Source of the DNA: Euhalothece natronophila Z-M001
Lineage (GTDB): Bacteria > Cyanobacteriota > Cyanobacteriia > Cyanobacteriales > Rubidibacteraceae
Assembly (NCBI RefSeq): GCF_007904085.1
Contig: NZ_CP042326.1
Coordinates: 1 to 64,000 of the forward strand
Reading direction: 5' to 3'
Length of the DNA stretch: 64,000 nt
The notes beneath the pieces were generated by a model. It saw only the letters and a program-made list of their open reading frames with translations. It was not told the DNA's origin and made no database searches. Of this stretch, positions 53,992-63,648 are shown one piece after another. Every line of letters begins with the position of its first letter. Within the stretch, counting starts at the first letter, position 1. The translations under genes and the position numbers were made by a program.

Positions 53992-55278
53992 CTAACCAAT
54001 GGTTGTTTCTCGGAAGTATCCTTGTAAAGCCTCAGGCACTTTTACACTGCCATCACTTTGTTGATAGTTTTCTAATATGGCTGCCATAGTTCGTCCAATG
54101 GCAAGCCCGGAACCGTTGAGGGTGTGAACAAAGTGGGTTCCTTTTTGATTACTTTCTTTGAAGCGAATATTAGCCCGTCTGGCTTGAAAGTCAGTAAAGT
54201 TAGAACAGCTAGAAATTTCCCGATAAGTTTGAGAGGAGGGTAGCCAGACTTCTAAGTCATAACATTTGGCTGCCCCAAACCCTAAATCCCCTGTACATAA
54301 TTCCATCACGCGATAAGGCAGTTTGAGTGCTTGTAAAATGGCTTCGGCATCTTTGACGAGCGCTTCATGTTCACTGGGGGAGTTTTCTGGGCGAACGACT
54401 TTGACTAATTCTACTTTATTAAACTGGTGAAGACGAATTAACCCTCGGGTGTCTTTCCCATAACTGCCAGCTTCTCGGCGAAAACAGGGAGTATAGGCAC
54501 AATGATAAATTGGAAGTTTAGAGGCTTCTAAGATTTCCTCGCGATATAAGTTGGTAACGGGAACTTCTGCGGTGGGGGCTAGCCATAAATCGTCCCCTTG
54601 ACATTGGAAACTTTCTTCAGCAAATTTTGGCAGTTGCCCAGTTCCAGTTAAGGAGTCACTATTAATTAAAGCTGGTGGCATCACTTCTAAGTATCCTGCG
54701 CCAATTTGTTGATCCAGCATAAAATTAATTAAGGCTCTCTCTAGGGCGGCTCCTTTGCCAATGAGATTAACAAACCGACTTTGAGCAATTTTGACGGCGC
54801 GATTAAATTCTAAAATTCCGAGCTTTTCACCAATTTCCCAATGCGGTAAAATTTTTGAGGAATCACTGGGTAAATATTCATCACCCCAACGGCGGACTTC
54901 TACGTTTTCGGTTTCATCTTCTCCCACTGGTGTCGTTTCACTGGGGAGGTTAGGAAGGGAAAGTAAAAGGTCAGTAATTTGTTTTTTTAATTCTTTTTCT
55001 TGTGGCTCTAGTGAATTAAGTTCTTGTTTAATCTCGTTACTTTTTTCTTTGATTTTAGTGACTTCTTCACTATCAGGAGCTAATCCCGATTGAATTTTTT
55101 TGCCTATTTCTTTACTAATTTCGTTGCTACGAGCTTGTAAGCGCGATCGCGATGTTTCTAAATTCCGCTGCTTTTCGTTTAAGTCTAAAATTTCTTGTAT
55201 CTGATACTCTGAACTACGGCGATTTAATAATTCCTGCACCACCTCTGGTTCTTGACGAATGCGCTTAATGTCTAACAC
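53992..55278 (-). CDS. serS: Seryl-tRNA synthetase
   Basis: 428 residues. An N-terminal coiled-coil arm (about 1-105) binds the long tRNA-Ser arm. The class II core shows motif 2 in [22 protein letters not shown], the serine-binding TAEVP block, and motif 3 in [18 protein letters not shown]. The start has AGGAGG upstream. The product charges tRNA-Ser. The DUF3611 gene precedes it by 16 bp on the same strand. Confidence 0.97.
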   Translation of the reverse strand: MLDIKRIRQEPEVVQELLNRRSSEYQIQEILDLNEKQRNLETSRSRLQARSNEISKEIGKKIQSGLAPDSEEVTKIKEKSNEIKQELNSLEPQEKELKKQITDLLLSLPNLPSETTPVGEDETENVEVRRWGDEYLPSDSSKILPHWEIGEKLGILEFNRAVKIAQSRFVNLIGKGAALERALINFMLDQQIGAGYLEVMPPALINSDSLTGTGQLPKFAEESFQCQGDDLWLAPTAEVPVTNLYREEILEASKLPIYHCAYTPCFRREAGSYGKDTRGLIRLHQFNKVELVKVVRPENSPSEHEALVKDAEAILQALKLPYRVMELCTGDLGFGAAKCYDLEVWLPSSQTYREISSCSNFTDFQARRANIRFKESNQKGTHFVHTLNGSGLAIGRTMAAILENYQQSDGSVKVPEALQGYFRETTIG

Positions 55279-55293
55279 ATAACCTCCTGTTTT

Positions 55294-55863
55294 TTATTTG
55301 GTCAACCGTTGAGTCAGCCAAAGCGAGGACACAATCCCTGCAAAATGAGCAGCAACGATATTAACATTTGCCTGAATAATGAGCAAATCAATGGAATTAA
55401 CAAACTCTTGCGGATTTGCCCCAATCACTAATTGCGGTTGAGTTAAAGACTTAACTAAGACAATGCCCACAATTGCTTGCGCTCCCACAATCGTTAGTAG
55501 TAAGCCCACTAAGTTCGACATCAAACCAATTCGTAATAGTCGCAAAATAACTGAACGACTGGGGCGGGAACTGGGCTCAGCCGTAGCTAGACGACGGGAA
55601 ATTTGGGTATAGCGGTAAGAGAGATAAATACTCACCCCTAGAGCAATAATGCCACCTAAGGCAAAAAATACGCCTACTCCTGTTGCTTGAGTGGTATTTT
55701 CATTTCCAACGAGATTAACAGAGCCAACCAACAAAGTAACTGTGGAAACCACTCCAAGTACCAGTTGTACCCATAGCCCAATATTCCCCCCCAATTTGAG
55801 GGAAGAGGAGGCGCGTTTTACCGCAAGGGGGAGAGAAGAACTAACTTCTGGTTTATTATTCAT
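55294..55863 (-). CDS. DUF3611 membrane protein
   Basis: 189 residues with four membrane helices (about 26-48, 65-85, 110-135, 155-180). The pattern ASSSLKLGGNIGLWVQLVLGVVS and SLLIIQANVN/AAHFAG-type ends identify DUF3611, a family of cyanobacteria and plastids with no proven role. It is upstream of serS on the same strand and may be co-transcribed. Confidence 0.87.
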   Translation of the reverse strand: MNNKPEVSSSLPLAVKRASSSLKLGGNIGLWVQLVLGVVSTVTLLVGSVNLVGNENTTQATGVGVFFALGGIIALGVSIYLSYRYTQISRRLATAEPSSRPSRSVILRLLRIGLMSNLVGLLLTIVGAQAIVGIVLVKSLTQPQLVIGANPQEFVNSIDLLIIQANVNIVAAHFAGIVSSLWLTQRLTK

Positions 55864-55917
55864 ATTAAATCAAGGGTCTGAAACCGAGCCGTTGACGACG
55901 TTAGCTAATTCGAGATA

Positions 55918-55950
55918 GAGTATTTTTAAGTGGTATTACTTAAAATACTC
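55918..55950. promoter_or_regulatory. Palindrome in the DUF3611 / PadR intergenic region
   Basis: GAGTATTTTTAAGT faces ACTTAAAATACTC across GGTATT, 55 bp before the DUF3611 start: 13-bp arms with one extra T. Nothing else in 55951-56421 is supported as a feature, although the PadR gene promoter must lie there. Confidence 0.45.
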
Positions 55951-56421
55951 CAAAATTTTTGTATAGCTTCCTTGCCTACTTCTGTCAAGGTGTTTACCTT
56001 TTAGACTAGCCTAGCAATTTAGGCTTTTAGATAGCACAGACTAGTGGCTTATCTATCCCAGAGTCTGTAGCCAATAGAAGCTGAATTGCCTAGCTAGTGC
56101 TCAACTCATAGATAGTTATTTGAAACACCGTCCCATCAGAGGAGGAATGCTGAACCTATACGATTTCAAAAATAACGCCATGTCTATATTTTAGATGAGT
56201 TATTGCAATTGTCGAGGGGCAAAGTTGTTTGGAACCTTAACGTTTCAGTAATTGAGGCAGATATTTTCAGCATTAACTTTGATTTTTGGTATGAATATAC
56301 AAAAAAATTTAATGGACAATTCAGAGTTTTCACTTTACTTTATTAGTAGTTAATTAAGTTACCCATACTTCGCAACTAACCCTAATGACCTCTATTTAGC
56401 TCGACCTCATTTGGTCATGAC

Positions 56422-56772
56422 ATGCTCATGAAATTTGAAGAGATCTATCAATTTTTTAACAACCCTCCCCCTACTTATCTCAATCGAGAACTAGCTGTGT
56501 GCTACATTTTGGACATAATTTTACAACAAGAAGAATCTTATGGAACCGAATTAATTACACAACTAACAGAGAACTTTCCCCAATATCGACTTTCTGATAC
56601 GGTTCTGTATAGTGCCTTAAACTTCCTAGAACACACGGGAGTGATTCAAGGCTACTGGAGAAAGCGTAAAGGGCGGGGTCGTCCTCGTAAAATGTATAAA
56701 GTGGTAGGAGAACAGAAAGCGCAAGCGGAAGATTTAGCCAAGCTCTGGCGCAATTATGTTCACAAGAGCTGA
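56422..56772 (+). CDS. PadR-family transcriptional regulator
   Basis: 116 residues, essentially one winged-helix domain: NRELAVCYILDIILQQEESYGTELI, the recognition helix near LSDTVLYSALNFLEHTGVI and the basic wing RKRKGRGRPRKMYKVV. It lacks the long C-terminal dimer helix of larger PadR proteins. Two ATGs are close together (56422, 56428). It probably represses a nearby or its own promoter; the target is unknown. Confidence 0.87.
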   Translation: MLMKFEEIYQFFNNPPPTYLNRELAVCYILDIILQQEESYGTELITQLTENFPQYRLSDTVLYSALNFLEHTGVIQGYWRKRKGRGRPRKMYKVVGEQKAQAEDLAKLWRNYVHKS

Positions 56773-56834
56773 TCCAAGCAGTTCTTGAAAGTTACCATTT
56801 AAATTTTAGCAGTTTATTCTATCGACAGGTTAAA

Positions 56835-57380
56835 GTGACTACGACTCCTATTTTATCCTCAACTTTCTTGCTCACCTGTTTACTTTTAGTGGGGTTAATT
56901 TTCTTTATTCGAGCTTCTGTGAAAGATCGCACACGAGAAGTTCAGTTTACAGCTAATATACCAGAAAGTAAACTTATTCCCGAAATTAAAAATTATTTTT
57001 TCCAGCGAGCTTATAAAGTGAAATCTCTAGATCCTAACCAAGAACAAGTTATTCTAGAGGGCTTTGTCCAGCCCAGTTGGTTTTTAGCCATCTTTCTTTC
57101 TGTGTTAGCGGCTTTGGGCTTACTGTGTATTAGTTTAGTGTTATTTTTATTTTTTAGTGAGTTCAATTATCGCAGTTTTTTCTTTATTCTCTTAGCTTTT
57201 TCTCCCTTAGCAGGGATTTTTTACTGGAAAAAAGCGGGACGAGTGGAAGAAGTTTCTCTTAAGTTAGAAACCTCTCCCAATTCCTCAGAAGAAAATTCTA
57301 CTAAGAGCTTAATTACTGTGAAAGCTCATCGAGATGAGTTAATTGCACTTCAGCAAGCCTTATCGTTAACAATGGTCTAA
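56835..57380 (+). CDS. CCB-family protein (cofactor assembly of complex C, CCB2/CCB4-like)
   Basis: 181 residues, GTG start. N-terminal membrane helix (about 8-26), a soluble stretch (EVQFTANIPESKLIPEIKNYF), two central helices (about 80-104 and 112-130), and a C-terminal soluble part ending with ALSLTMV. The pattern matches the plastid/cyanobacterial CCB2/CCB4 group that attaches haem ci to cytochrome b6. Assigned by pattern only. Confidence 0.75.
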   Translation: MTTTPILSSTFLLTCLLLVGLIFFIRASVKDRTREVQFTANIPESKLIPEIKNYFFQRAYKVKSLDPNQEQVILEGFVQPSWFLAIFLSVLAALGLLCISLVLFLFFSEFNYRSFFFILLAFSPLAGIFYWKKAGRVEEVSLKLETSPNSSEENSTKSLITVKAHRDELIALQQALSLTMV

Positions 57381-57481
57381 TTGCTTGATTGTTTTCTGTG
57401 TTTATCTTTTCCAGAAAACTTGCTTGTTGCTACAATGCAGCAAATGTTAAAGGTATATTGCTATTAATTGAGGAATTTTGA

Positions 57482-58540
57482 ATGAACGATACCAAAAAAA
57501 TTGCTGTTGGAATTGTGGGAGCTTCTGGGTATGGAGGAGTGCAATTAGTTCGTTTACTTTGGGAGCATCCCCAAGTAGAGATTACTTACTTGGGAGGAAA
57601 TGAGAGTGCCGGCAAGGACTTCGCTGAACTTTATCCTCATTTTGGACATCGTTTTCACTATAAAATTGAGCCTATTGATGTAGAAATGATCGCGCAACGT
57701 TGTCAGGTGGTGTTTCTCTCACTTCCCCATGGTTTAGCTTATAAAATTGCTCCTCAATTACTAGAAAAGGGGTTACAAGTTCTTGACTTATCCGCTGATT
57801 ATCGTTTCAGTGATCTCAATACTTATAGCACGGCTTATAACGTGGAAAGAGATGATGAAGAAACCGCTTCCAATGCCGTTTATGGACTACCAGAGTTATA
57901 TCAATCGTTAATTAAAAATACTTCTTTAGTTGGGTGTCCTGGCTGTTACCCGACAGCGAGTTTACTCGCGATCGCGCCGCTACTCAAACAGGGCTTAATT
58001 CTCCCAGAAAGTCTGATCATTGATGCTAAATCAGGAACTTCAGGAGGGGGACGTAAAAGCAAAGTTAATTTACTCCTTGCTGAAGCTGATAATACCCTCA
58101 GCCCTTATGGAGTTGCCGGACATCGTCATACCCCAGAAATTGAAGCCATTTGTACGCATCTTGCTGGGGTAGATATGCGAGTTCAGTTTACTCCCCATCT
58201 AATTCCAATGGTCAGGGGAATGTTAACGACTGTTTATGCTACCTTGCGCGATCCCGGACTTGTTGGAGATGATCTAATTACTATTTATAATGCCTTTTAT
58301 CGCTCTTCTCCCTTTGTTAGGATTTTACCGAATGGTGTTTATCCGCAAACCAAATGGACAGCCGGTACGAACCTCTGCTACATCGGAATTGAAGTAGATC
58401 CTCGCACTGATCGGGTAATTGTTATGTCCGCCATTGATAATTTAATGAAAGGACAAGCTGCCCAAGCAGTTCAATGTCTAAACATAATGCGGGGATGGGA
58501 AGAGACTCTAGGTTTACCCGAAATCGCCTTTTATCCCTAA
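57482..58540 (+). CDS. argC: N-acetyl-gamma-glutamyl-phosphate reductase
   Basis: 352 residues. NADPH-dependent third step of arginine synthesis. NADP-binding [18 protein letters not shown], the catalytic Cys in [17 protein letters not shown] (about 155), [13 protein letters not shown], the HRHTPEI block and [13 protein letters not shown]. Ribosome site GAGG about eight bases before the ATG. Convergent with ald, 2-bp gap. Confidence 0.96.
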   Translation: MNDTKKIAVGIVGASGYGGVQLVRLLWEHPQVEITYLGGNESAGKDFAELYPHFGHRFHYKIEPIDVEMIAQRCQVVFLSLPHGLAYKIAPQLLEKGLQVLDLSADYRFSDLNTYSTAYNVERDDEETASNAVYGLPELYQSLIKNTSLVGCPGCYPTASLLAIAPLLKQGLILPESLIIDAKSGTSGGGRKSKVNLLLAEADNTLSPYGVAGHRHTPEIEAICTHLAGVDMRVQFTPHLIPMVRGMLTTVYATLRDPGLVGDDLITIYNAFYRSSPFVRILPNGVYPQTKWTAGTNLCYIGIEVDPRTDRVIVMSAIDNLMKGQAAQAVQCLNIMRGWEETLGLPEIAFYP

Positions 58541-58542
58541 TT

Positions 58543-59622
58543 TTAATCAGCAAAGGCTTCCTTTACCGCAGGATGAATTAGTTGCTGATTTTTAACATTT
58601 AATCCTTTCGCGAGAACCGAATTGTTTTCTAGAGCAGCTAATCCTTGATCAGCTATTTGTATCACATAGGGCAGTGTACTATTATTCAAGGCTTGGGTTG
58701 CTGTCCAAGGAACCGCCCCTGGCATATTGGGAACACCAAAGTGAACTACCTCTTCTTCAATATAAGTGGGATGACTGTGAGAAGTTGCTTGTAACGTTTC
58801 TACACATCCTCCTTGATCCACTGCAACATCAACAATGACACTTCCCGGCCGCATTTGTTGCACTAATTCCCGTTTAACTAATTTTGGGGCGCGTTTTCCT
58901 GTAGTTAAAACTGCCCCAATCAGTAAGTCGGCTTCCGGCACTACCGTTTCAATTTGGGAGGGATGGCTATAGAGCAATTCTACCCGAGAACCAAAGAGGT
59001 TTTCTAATTCCCCTAGCCGCTCGACATTGATATCTAAAATCTGTACTTGTGCGCCAATTCCCACTGCCATGCGGGCAGCTTCTGTTCCCACTACACCGCC
59101 GCCGAGAATCACTACACGCCCTGATCTAACCCCTGGAAAGCCACCTAATAAAACGCCACGCCCCCCTTGCTGTTTTTCCAGATGATGTGCCCCAAATTGT
59201 AGGGATAAACGTCCTGCAATAATGCTCATGGGATTGAGAAGAGGGAGCTTTCCATTAGGGAGTTCTACAGTTTCATAAGCAATAGCCGTAATCCCAGAGT
59301 TAATGAGGGCTTCAGTAAGAGCGCGATCGGCAGCCAGATGTAAATAGGTAAATAAAATTTGGTCTTTGTGTAAATAAGGATACTCATCAGGTAGTGGCTC
59401 TTTCACTTTTACTACTAACTCCCGATGCCAGGCTTGTTTGGGTTGAGTAACAATCGTTGCCCCCGACTTTTGATAGTCCTCATCGGTAAAACCGGCTCCC
59501 AATCCGGCTTGAGTTTCTATAAAAACTTGATGATTTCTTTCGCATAAACTACGAACACTACTCGGGTTCAAGCCTACACGATATTCCTGATCTTTAATTT
59601 CTTTGGGAACGCCGATTTCCAT
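58543..59622 (-). CDS. ald: Alanine dehydrogenase
   Basis: 359 residues. NAD-dependent interconversion of alanine with pyruvate and ammonia. Seen: EIGVPKEIKDQEYRVGLNPS at the start, the catalytic Lys/His region (VVKVKEPLPDEY; TYLHLA), the NAD fold VVILGGGVVGTEAARMA (about 170), and VAVDQGGCVET. Cyanobacterial Ald supports ammonium release from alanine. Confidence 0.95.
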   Translation of the reverse strand: MEIGVPKEIKDQEYRVGLNPSSVRSLCERNHQVFIETQAGLGAGFTDEDYQKSGATIVTQPKQAWHRELVVKVKEPLPDEYPYLHKDQILFTYLHLAADRALTEALINSGITAIAYETVELPNGKLPLLNPMSIIAGRLSLQFGAHHLEKQQGGRGVLLGGFPGVRSGRVVILGGGVVGTEAARMAVGIGAQVQILDINVERLGELENLFGSRVELLYSHPSQIETVVPEADLLIGAVLTTGKRAPKLVKRELVQQMRPGSVIVDVAVDQGGCVETLQATSHSHPTYIEEEVVHFGVPNMPGAVPWTATQALNNSTLPYVIQIADQGLAALENNSVLAKGLNVKNQQLIHPAVKEAFAD

Positions 59623-59690
59623 GTTGCCTACCTTTATCTCATAGTCTAATTCGATTATGATACAAGCTACTATGAGACACCATAACTCTC

Positions 59691-60008
59691 TTAAGAGTTT
59701 TGAGACATTTCAGACTTCATATCTTTGAATTGGTGCATCCGATAGAGGCTGTAAATATCAAACCATCCTGCGACTAAAGCTAAGGTGAGTCCTAAAACCA
59801 TTAGACCACGCCAAATAGAACCTGCTCCAAAGACTCTTAAAAAGCTCAGAAGTTGATTAAAACCCACTTCCCCAATACTTTCTAAGCCTGGAAAATAGCT
59901 TACACCAAGCGCGATCGTTAATAATCCTAAGACGAACATCACAGGAAAGGTAAAGCTAATTACAAAAGTTACAGTAAAAGATCGCAACAAGTCACATATA
60001 GGTTTCAT
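59691..60008 (-). CDS. Small membrane protein, unknown
   Basis: 105 residues from MKPICDLLRSFTV (ATG at 60008; an in-frame ATG also lies four codons upstream at 60020). Two membrane helices (about 15-38 and 65-85) with a loop containing YFPGLESIGEVGFNQL. I do not recognise it. It lies between ald and the ubiA-type gene on the same strand. Confidence 0.65.
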   Translation of the reverse strand: MKPICDLLRSFTVTFVISFTFPVMFVLGLLTIALGVSYFPGLESIGEVGFNQLLSFLRVFGAGSIWRGLMVLGLTLALVAGWFDIYSLYRMHQFKDMKSEMSQNS

Positions 60009-60156
60009 TATTCTATCCATCCATCGAGAAACTATTCACTACAATAGGGAAACTTACCCAATTTGTGGGACAAATGTCAGAAATCTTTAATGTTTATTAA
60101 AAATCTTGTTGAAGTTAGGTAACGTTGTTTGTCTTTTGTCCTTTGTCCTTTGTAAA

Positions 60157-60228
60157 CCAATGACCAATGACTAATGACTAATGACTGATGACCAATGACT
60201 AATGACTGATGACTAATGACCAATCACT
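60157..60228. repeat. Heptamer tandem repeat overlapping the ubiA stop
   Basis: About ten units of CCAATGA, CTAATGA or CTGATGA. It begins after a TGTCCTT repeat and runs through the TAG at 60199-60201 into the last codons of the prenyltransferase gene. Confidence 0.85.
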
Positions 60229-61137
60229 AAGCGAACCTACAATCATGCCAACGAGTAGAATAAATCCTAATCCTACATTTTGGCGAAAAATGGCACTATA
60301 GAGGGTTGGTGGGATTTCTGGTTGGCGCAGACGATAATATTGCCAAGCCCAACCGCAGACAGCAATTCCCCAAGCTAACCAAAATGTGAACTGAAGCTGG
60401 GTTTTTACAGCTAGAACTGCCATTGTAATTGCTGTTCCAAGAAAAAAGACTCCCACCGCCTCTGGGGTATAATTGCCAAAAAATAAGGCACTAGAATTAA
60501 TGCCAATCTTACGGTCATCTTCGCGATCAGCGATCGCATAAACCGTATCAAACCCTAATGTCCACAAAACTGTTGCACCCCACAATAACCAAGTTTCTTC
60601 CCCAACACAATTCAGAATATTCCAAGGAGCTTCGGAAGAATTGTTACAGCTTATCGCAGTCCAACTAATTAAAACAGCAAAGCCCCAAGCAAGGGACAAT
60701 ACTAATTGAGGAACGGGAAAAAAACGTTTAGCGAGTGGGTAACAGATAATAACTGGAACTGCCAACACAGATAACAGAAAGCTGACAGGATTAAGGTAAA
60801 GGGCTAAGATCGCAGCGCAAACAAATGCTAAAAGCGCCACTATAATTCCTACTTTTATAGATAATGCCCGGGATGCGAGAGGGCGAGTACGGGTTCTTTC
60901 TACTTGGGGATCAATGTTGCGATCCCAAAGATCATTAACAACACAACCAGCCGCAGAGGTAACGAAACTTCCTAAAACAATAATCGTTACTAACGGAGCG
61001 GGGGGCATTCCTTTAGCGGCTAAAAATACAGCCCACAGTGCGGGAATCATTAAAATGAGTCGTCCCGTTGGCTTATCCCAGCGTAATAGTTTAATAATTG
61101 CTTGCCAAGTAGATAGTTGTGAAGATTCATGCGCCAT
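60199..61137 (-). CDS. ubiA: 4-hydroxybenzoate polyprenyltransferase (UbiA type)
   Basis: 312 residues with about eight membrane helices. It attaches a solanesyl chain to 4-hydroxybenzoate in cyanobacterial plastoquinone synthesis. The two Asp-rich prenyl-PP motifs are seen: NDLWDRNID (about 67-75) and the second, YAIADREDDRKIG (about 200-212). RTRPLASRAL is the family block after motif 1. The last residues (SDWSLVISH) are encoded by the heptamer repeat, so the natural C-terminus may have been replaced. Confidence 0.92.
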   Translation of the reverse strand: MAHESSQLSTWQAIIKLLRWDKPTGRLILMIPALWAVFLAAKGMPPAPLVTIIVLGSFVTSAAGCVVNDLWDRNIDPQVERTRTRPLASRALSIKVGIIVALLAFVCAAILALYLNPVSFLLSVLAVPVIICYPLAKRFFPVPQLVLSLAWGFAVLISWTAISCNNSSEAPWNILNCVGEETWLLWGATVLWTLGFDTVYAIADREDDRKIGINSSALFFGNYTPEAVGVFFLGTAITMAVLAVKTQLQFTFWLAWGIAVCGWAWQYYRLRQPEIPPTLYSAIFRQNVGLGFILLVGMIVGSLSDWSLVISH

Positions 61138-61261
61138 AATCGAGTCAATTAACCAGATTGATCGCCTTTTCTTTAATTTATCTCATTTCCTGAGAAGATG
61201 CTTAGCCTTAGCCTCGCAACGACAAGCTCATCTTAGGGTTAAATCAATCAACGACTAATGG

Positions 61262-62023
61262 TTATGATAGTTGGTGCTTGAGGAGTTTTAAGCCTTTTTT
61301 GAGACGACGGGAAACAGTGACTACACTGATCCCCAAAACCTCTGCAGCCTCTTTCTGTGTCAAGTCTTGCAGAAAAACAAATTCTAAAACACTTCGCGTC
61401 CGCTCTTCTAACTCAACCAATCCTTGTTGGAGGCGAATGCGATCTTCTTGGGCTAACTGAAAACTTCGATATTGTTGATCAGGAACTAATTCCCCTAAAC
61501 TTGTATTTTCCTCTTCGGAGCCAATAGGAATATCTAAGCTAAGGGGTTCTCGATTTTTCGCCGCTAATTTAATCTCTTGCCACTCTTCTAGAGATATGTT
61601 TAGTTTTTCTGCAATTTCAGCTTCTGTGGGAGATCTTTTTAACTCTTCACGTAAGACTTGAGTTACTTTTGAGGCTTGTTGCTTCAACTCTAACCATCGC
61701 CGAGGAATTTTTACGGAAGTGCTGCGATCGCGCAAATAATGCTGAATCTCTCCCCGAATATAAGGCATAGCAAAAGAACTAAATGCATTCCCTTTTGATA
61801 AGTTAAACCGTTCAATTGCACGGATTAAACCAATACAGCCTACTTGAATTAAGTCATCATAACTTTCACCACACTGATTAACCCAATGATGAGCTTCTTT
61901 GCGAACAAGCCCCATATTTAGCTCAACTATTTGATTACGAACTTTTTGCTCAGGGTTATCTTGATAACATCTTAGGAGCTCTAAGCTATTGCGTTTAACA
62001 TTTACAGTAGTAAGAGAAGCCAT
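61262..62023 (-). CDS. sigF: Group 3 sigma factor, SigF-like
   Basis: 253 residues. Sigma-70 regions 2 (ELNMGLVRKEAHHW; GCIGLIRAIERFNLSKGNAFSSFAMPYIRGEIQHYLRD), 3 (PTEAEIAEKLNISLEEWQE) and 4 (LTQKEAAEVLGISVVTVSRRLKKGL) are present; region 1.1 is absent. This matches the SigF/SigB-type alternative sigma factors; cyanobacterial SigF controls pili and motility genes. That is of interest because a pseudopilin/hps cluster is in the window, but no promoter link is shown. Confidence 0.9.
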   Translation of the reverse strand: MASLTTVNVKRNSLELLRCYQDNPEQKVRNQIVELNMGLVRKEAHHWVNQCGESYDDLIQVGCIGLIRAIERFNLSKGNAFSSFAMPYIRGEIQHYLRDRSTSVKIPRRWLELKQQASKVTQVLREELKRSPTEAEIAEKLNISLEEWQEIKLAAKNREPLSLDIPIGSEEENTSLGELVPDQQYRSFQLAQEDRIRLQQGLVELEERTRSVLEFVFLQDLTQKEAAEVLGISVVTVSRRLKKGLKLLKHQLS

Positions 62024-62274
62024 ATTATTTTCTACTCAAGTCATTTGAACTGACTAATTTCTTATACTTATCGTGAGTCGGATTAGCGATCTCAATCAAT
62101 TATTAAGGATATAAAAAAGCAAATCCTTTTTTGATCACACCTATATTATTAATGACCTAAAGTCACTTCTACAACAGTATATTCACCCTTTTTTCACAAA
62201 GAGTTGAGTAGGCTAACAATTTATTTCATCAGGGTTTTTCGGGAAGCAATCACTAACGCGAATGAGTTAATTAA

Positions 62275-62988
62275 CTATATAGAGGCTCTTAAATGATCTA
62301 ATTTTTGTCGCACAGCTTGCATGTCTTGCCACATGAGCCATTTCGGTTTTCCTTTTTCTCGGGACGGGTTTCTCAATAAATAAGCAGGGTGAAAAATTGC
62401 CATCGCCCAACGTCCTTCCCACTGTAACCACTGTCCTCTAATTTTAGTAATTCCTTTTTTTTCTCCTGTTAATCCCTTGAGTGCGGTTGCCCCTGTAAAC
62501 AAAATAATTTTGGGATCAACTAATCTAATTTGTTCTAGTAAATAAGACTTACAAGCGACAATTTCTTTATTAATCGGCGTGCGATTTTCAGGCGGACGAC
62601 ATTTAACGATATTAGAAATATACACATCTTTTTCTAGACTCAATTCCACAGAAGCAAGAATTTTATCTAATAGTTGTCCAGACTTACCAACAAAAGGGAG
62701 TCCTTGTTCATCTTCACTCTTCCCTGGTGCTTCTCCAATAATCATTACATCGGCTTGTGGTGTGCCACGACTAATAACAACTTGAGTTCGTGTTTGAGCT
62801 AACTCACACCGTTGACATTGTTTACAGTGAGTCGCTAAGGCTTCTAAATTGTCATAAGTCCCCGCAGGAATCGATATTTTTGAATCAAAGGGAATATTCT
62901 CCCATTCTTCTGTGTGTCTAGTTTCTGGAGAAGATAAGGTACTGTCACTAAAAAGACTGGGTTGTTGGTAATCATCACTTTTGGACAT
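62275..62988 (-). CDS. Family 4 uracil-DNA glycosylase
   Basis: 237 residues. Iron-sulfur UDG that removes uracil from DNA. A variable N-terminal stretch of about 50 residues is followed by CQRCELAQTRT (two cluster Cys), MIIGEAPGKSEDEQGLPFVG (motif A), VKCRPPENRTP (third Cys), a fourth Cys in IVACKSYL, and motif B FHPAYLLRNPS. The gene follows a terminator that belongs to the small gene upstream, so it needs its own promoter. Confidence 0.93.
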   Translation of the reverse strand: MSKSDDYQQPSLFSDSTLSSPETRHTEEWENIPFDSKISIPAGTYDNLEALATHCKQCQRCELAQTRTQVVISRGTPQADVMIIGEAPGKSEDEQGLPFVGKSGQLLDKILASVELSLEKDVYISNIVKCRPPENRTPINKEIVACKSYLLEQIRLVDPKIILFTGATALKGLTGEKKGITKIRGQWLQWEGRWAMAIFHPAYLLRNPSREKGKPKWLMWQDMQAVRQKLDHLRASI

Positions 62989-62991
62989 AGC

Positions 62992-63024
62992 AAAAAAAGC
63001 ACGGCTACGATATGCTTAGCCGTG
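62992..63024 (-). terminator. Terminator after the 36-residue membrane peptide gene
   Basis: On the minus strand CACGGCTA pairs with TAGCCGTG across nine bases and is followed by CTTTTTTT. It lies 36 bp after the small gene and just before the UDG start. Confidence 0.85.
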
Positions 63025-63060
63025 ACTGTCAAAGTATCCTAAGTTATCTGGTAGCTACTT

Positions 63061-63171
63061 CTAGGTACGATTTGATTGGAAGTCACGTACTCGTCGAGCT
63101 AAAAGAAGGATACCATAAACAACAGCAAGATAAGTAATGGCAAGAACTGGGATTAAAATTGAGAGATCCAT
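63061..63171 (-). CDS. 36-residue single-helix membrane peptide
   Basis: An ATG-started frame gives MDLSILIPVLAITYLAVVYG, then a few more hydrophobic residues, then a basic end (ARRVRDFQ, SNRT). One membrane helix with positive-inside charge suggests a small subunit of a membrane complex, like those of photosystems, cytochrome b6f or NDH-1. I cannot match it to PsbN, PsbM, PsaM, PetG, PetL or PetN. A strong terminator directly downstream supports real expression. Confidence 0.6.
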   Translation of the reverse strand: MDLSILIPVLAITYLAVVYGILLLARRVRDFQSNRT

Positions 63172-63648
63172 GGTAGTTAGTGAAGATGAAGAGTGGACAG
63201 TTAAATAAGAGTCTGTTGTCTTTTTCTAACGGTCGCTTGGCTACCTAAAATTGTTATGGGAATTCAAAGATTCCTTTGATATTATCCCTAATAGTAAAAT
63301 CAGCGATGATTCTAGGAAATTTTTCCTCTTAACTTCGCTTTACTATGGAAAGCTGGAAACTATCCTCAGTTTCCTATCTATTCCATAGCTAGCAGTTTTA
63401 TAATCAAGAGAGCAACGACCCTTAGAAAGCTTTACGGTCCACCAGTAATCTAGGTTTAACTAGATTAGCTTGGGAACTCTTATTAATTTCTTACTTTAAG
63501 ATTAACATATTTTTCACCGAAAGCGTGGGAAGCTACGACCTCAGCGAAGCGGGTCGTTGAGGGATAGCGCGTTTAGCGACGGGTTCGATCCCCGAAGCTA
63601 AACCAACTTTAGATGTGCTATACTCATCGTCGTGACTTTTTGAAAACG
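63172..63648. other. Gene-free stretch and structured region before tnpB
   Basis: No gene. An inverted repeat AATCTAG/CTAGATT lies near 63449-63468. Two hairpins lie close to tnpB: ACGACC (63535) with GGGTCGT (63551), and GTTTAGC (63571) with GCTAAAC (63597), the latter enclosing CGGG/CCCG. Such hairpins are typical of IS200/IS605 ends, so the left end of the element is probably within 63520-63610. Confidence 0.45.

Noticed and set aside
63569-63603. tRNA suspected from GGGTTCGATCCCC
   Set aside because: No acceptor, D or anticodon arms can be placed around it; it fits a hairpin before tnpB better.
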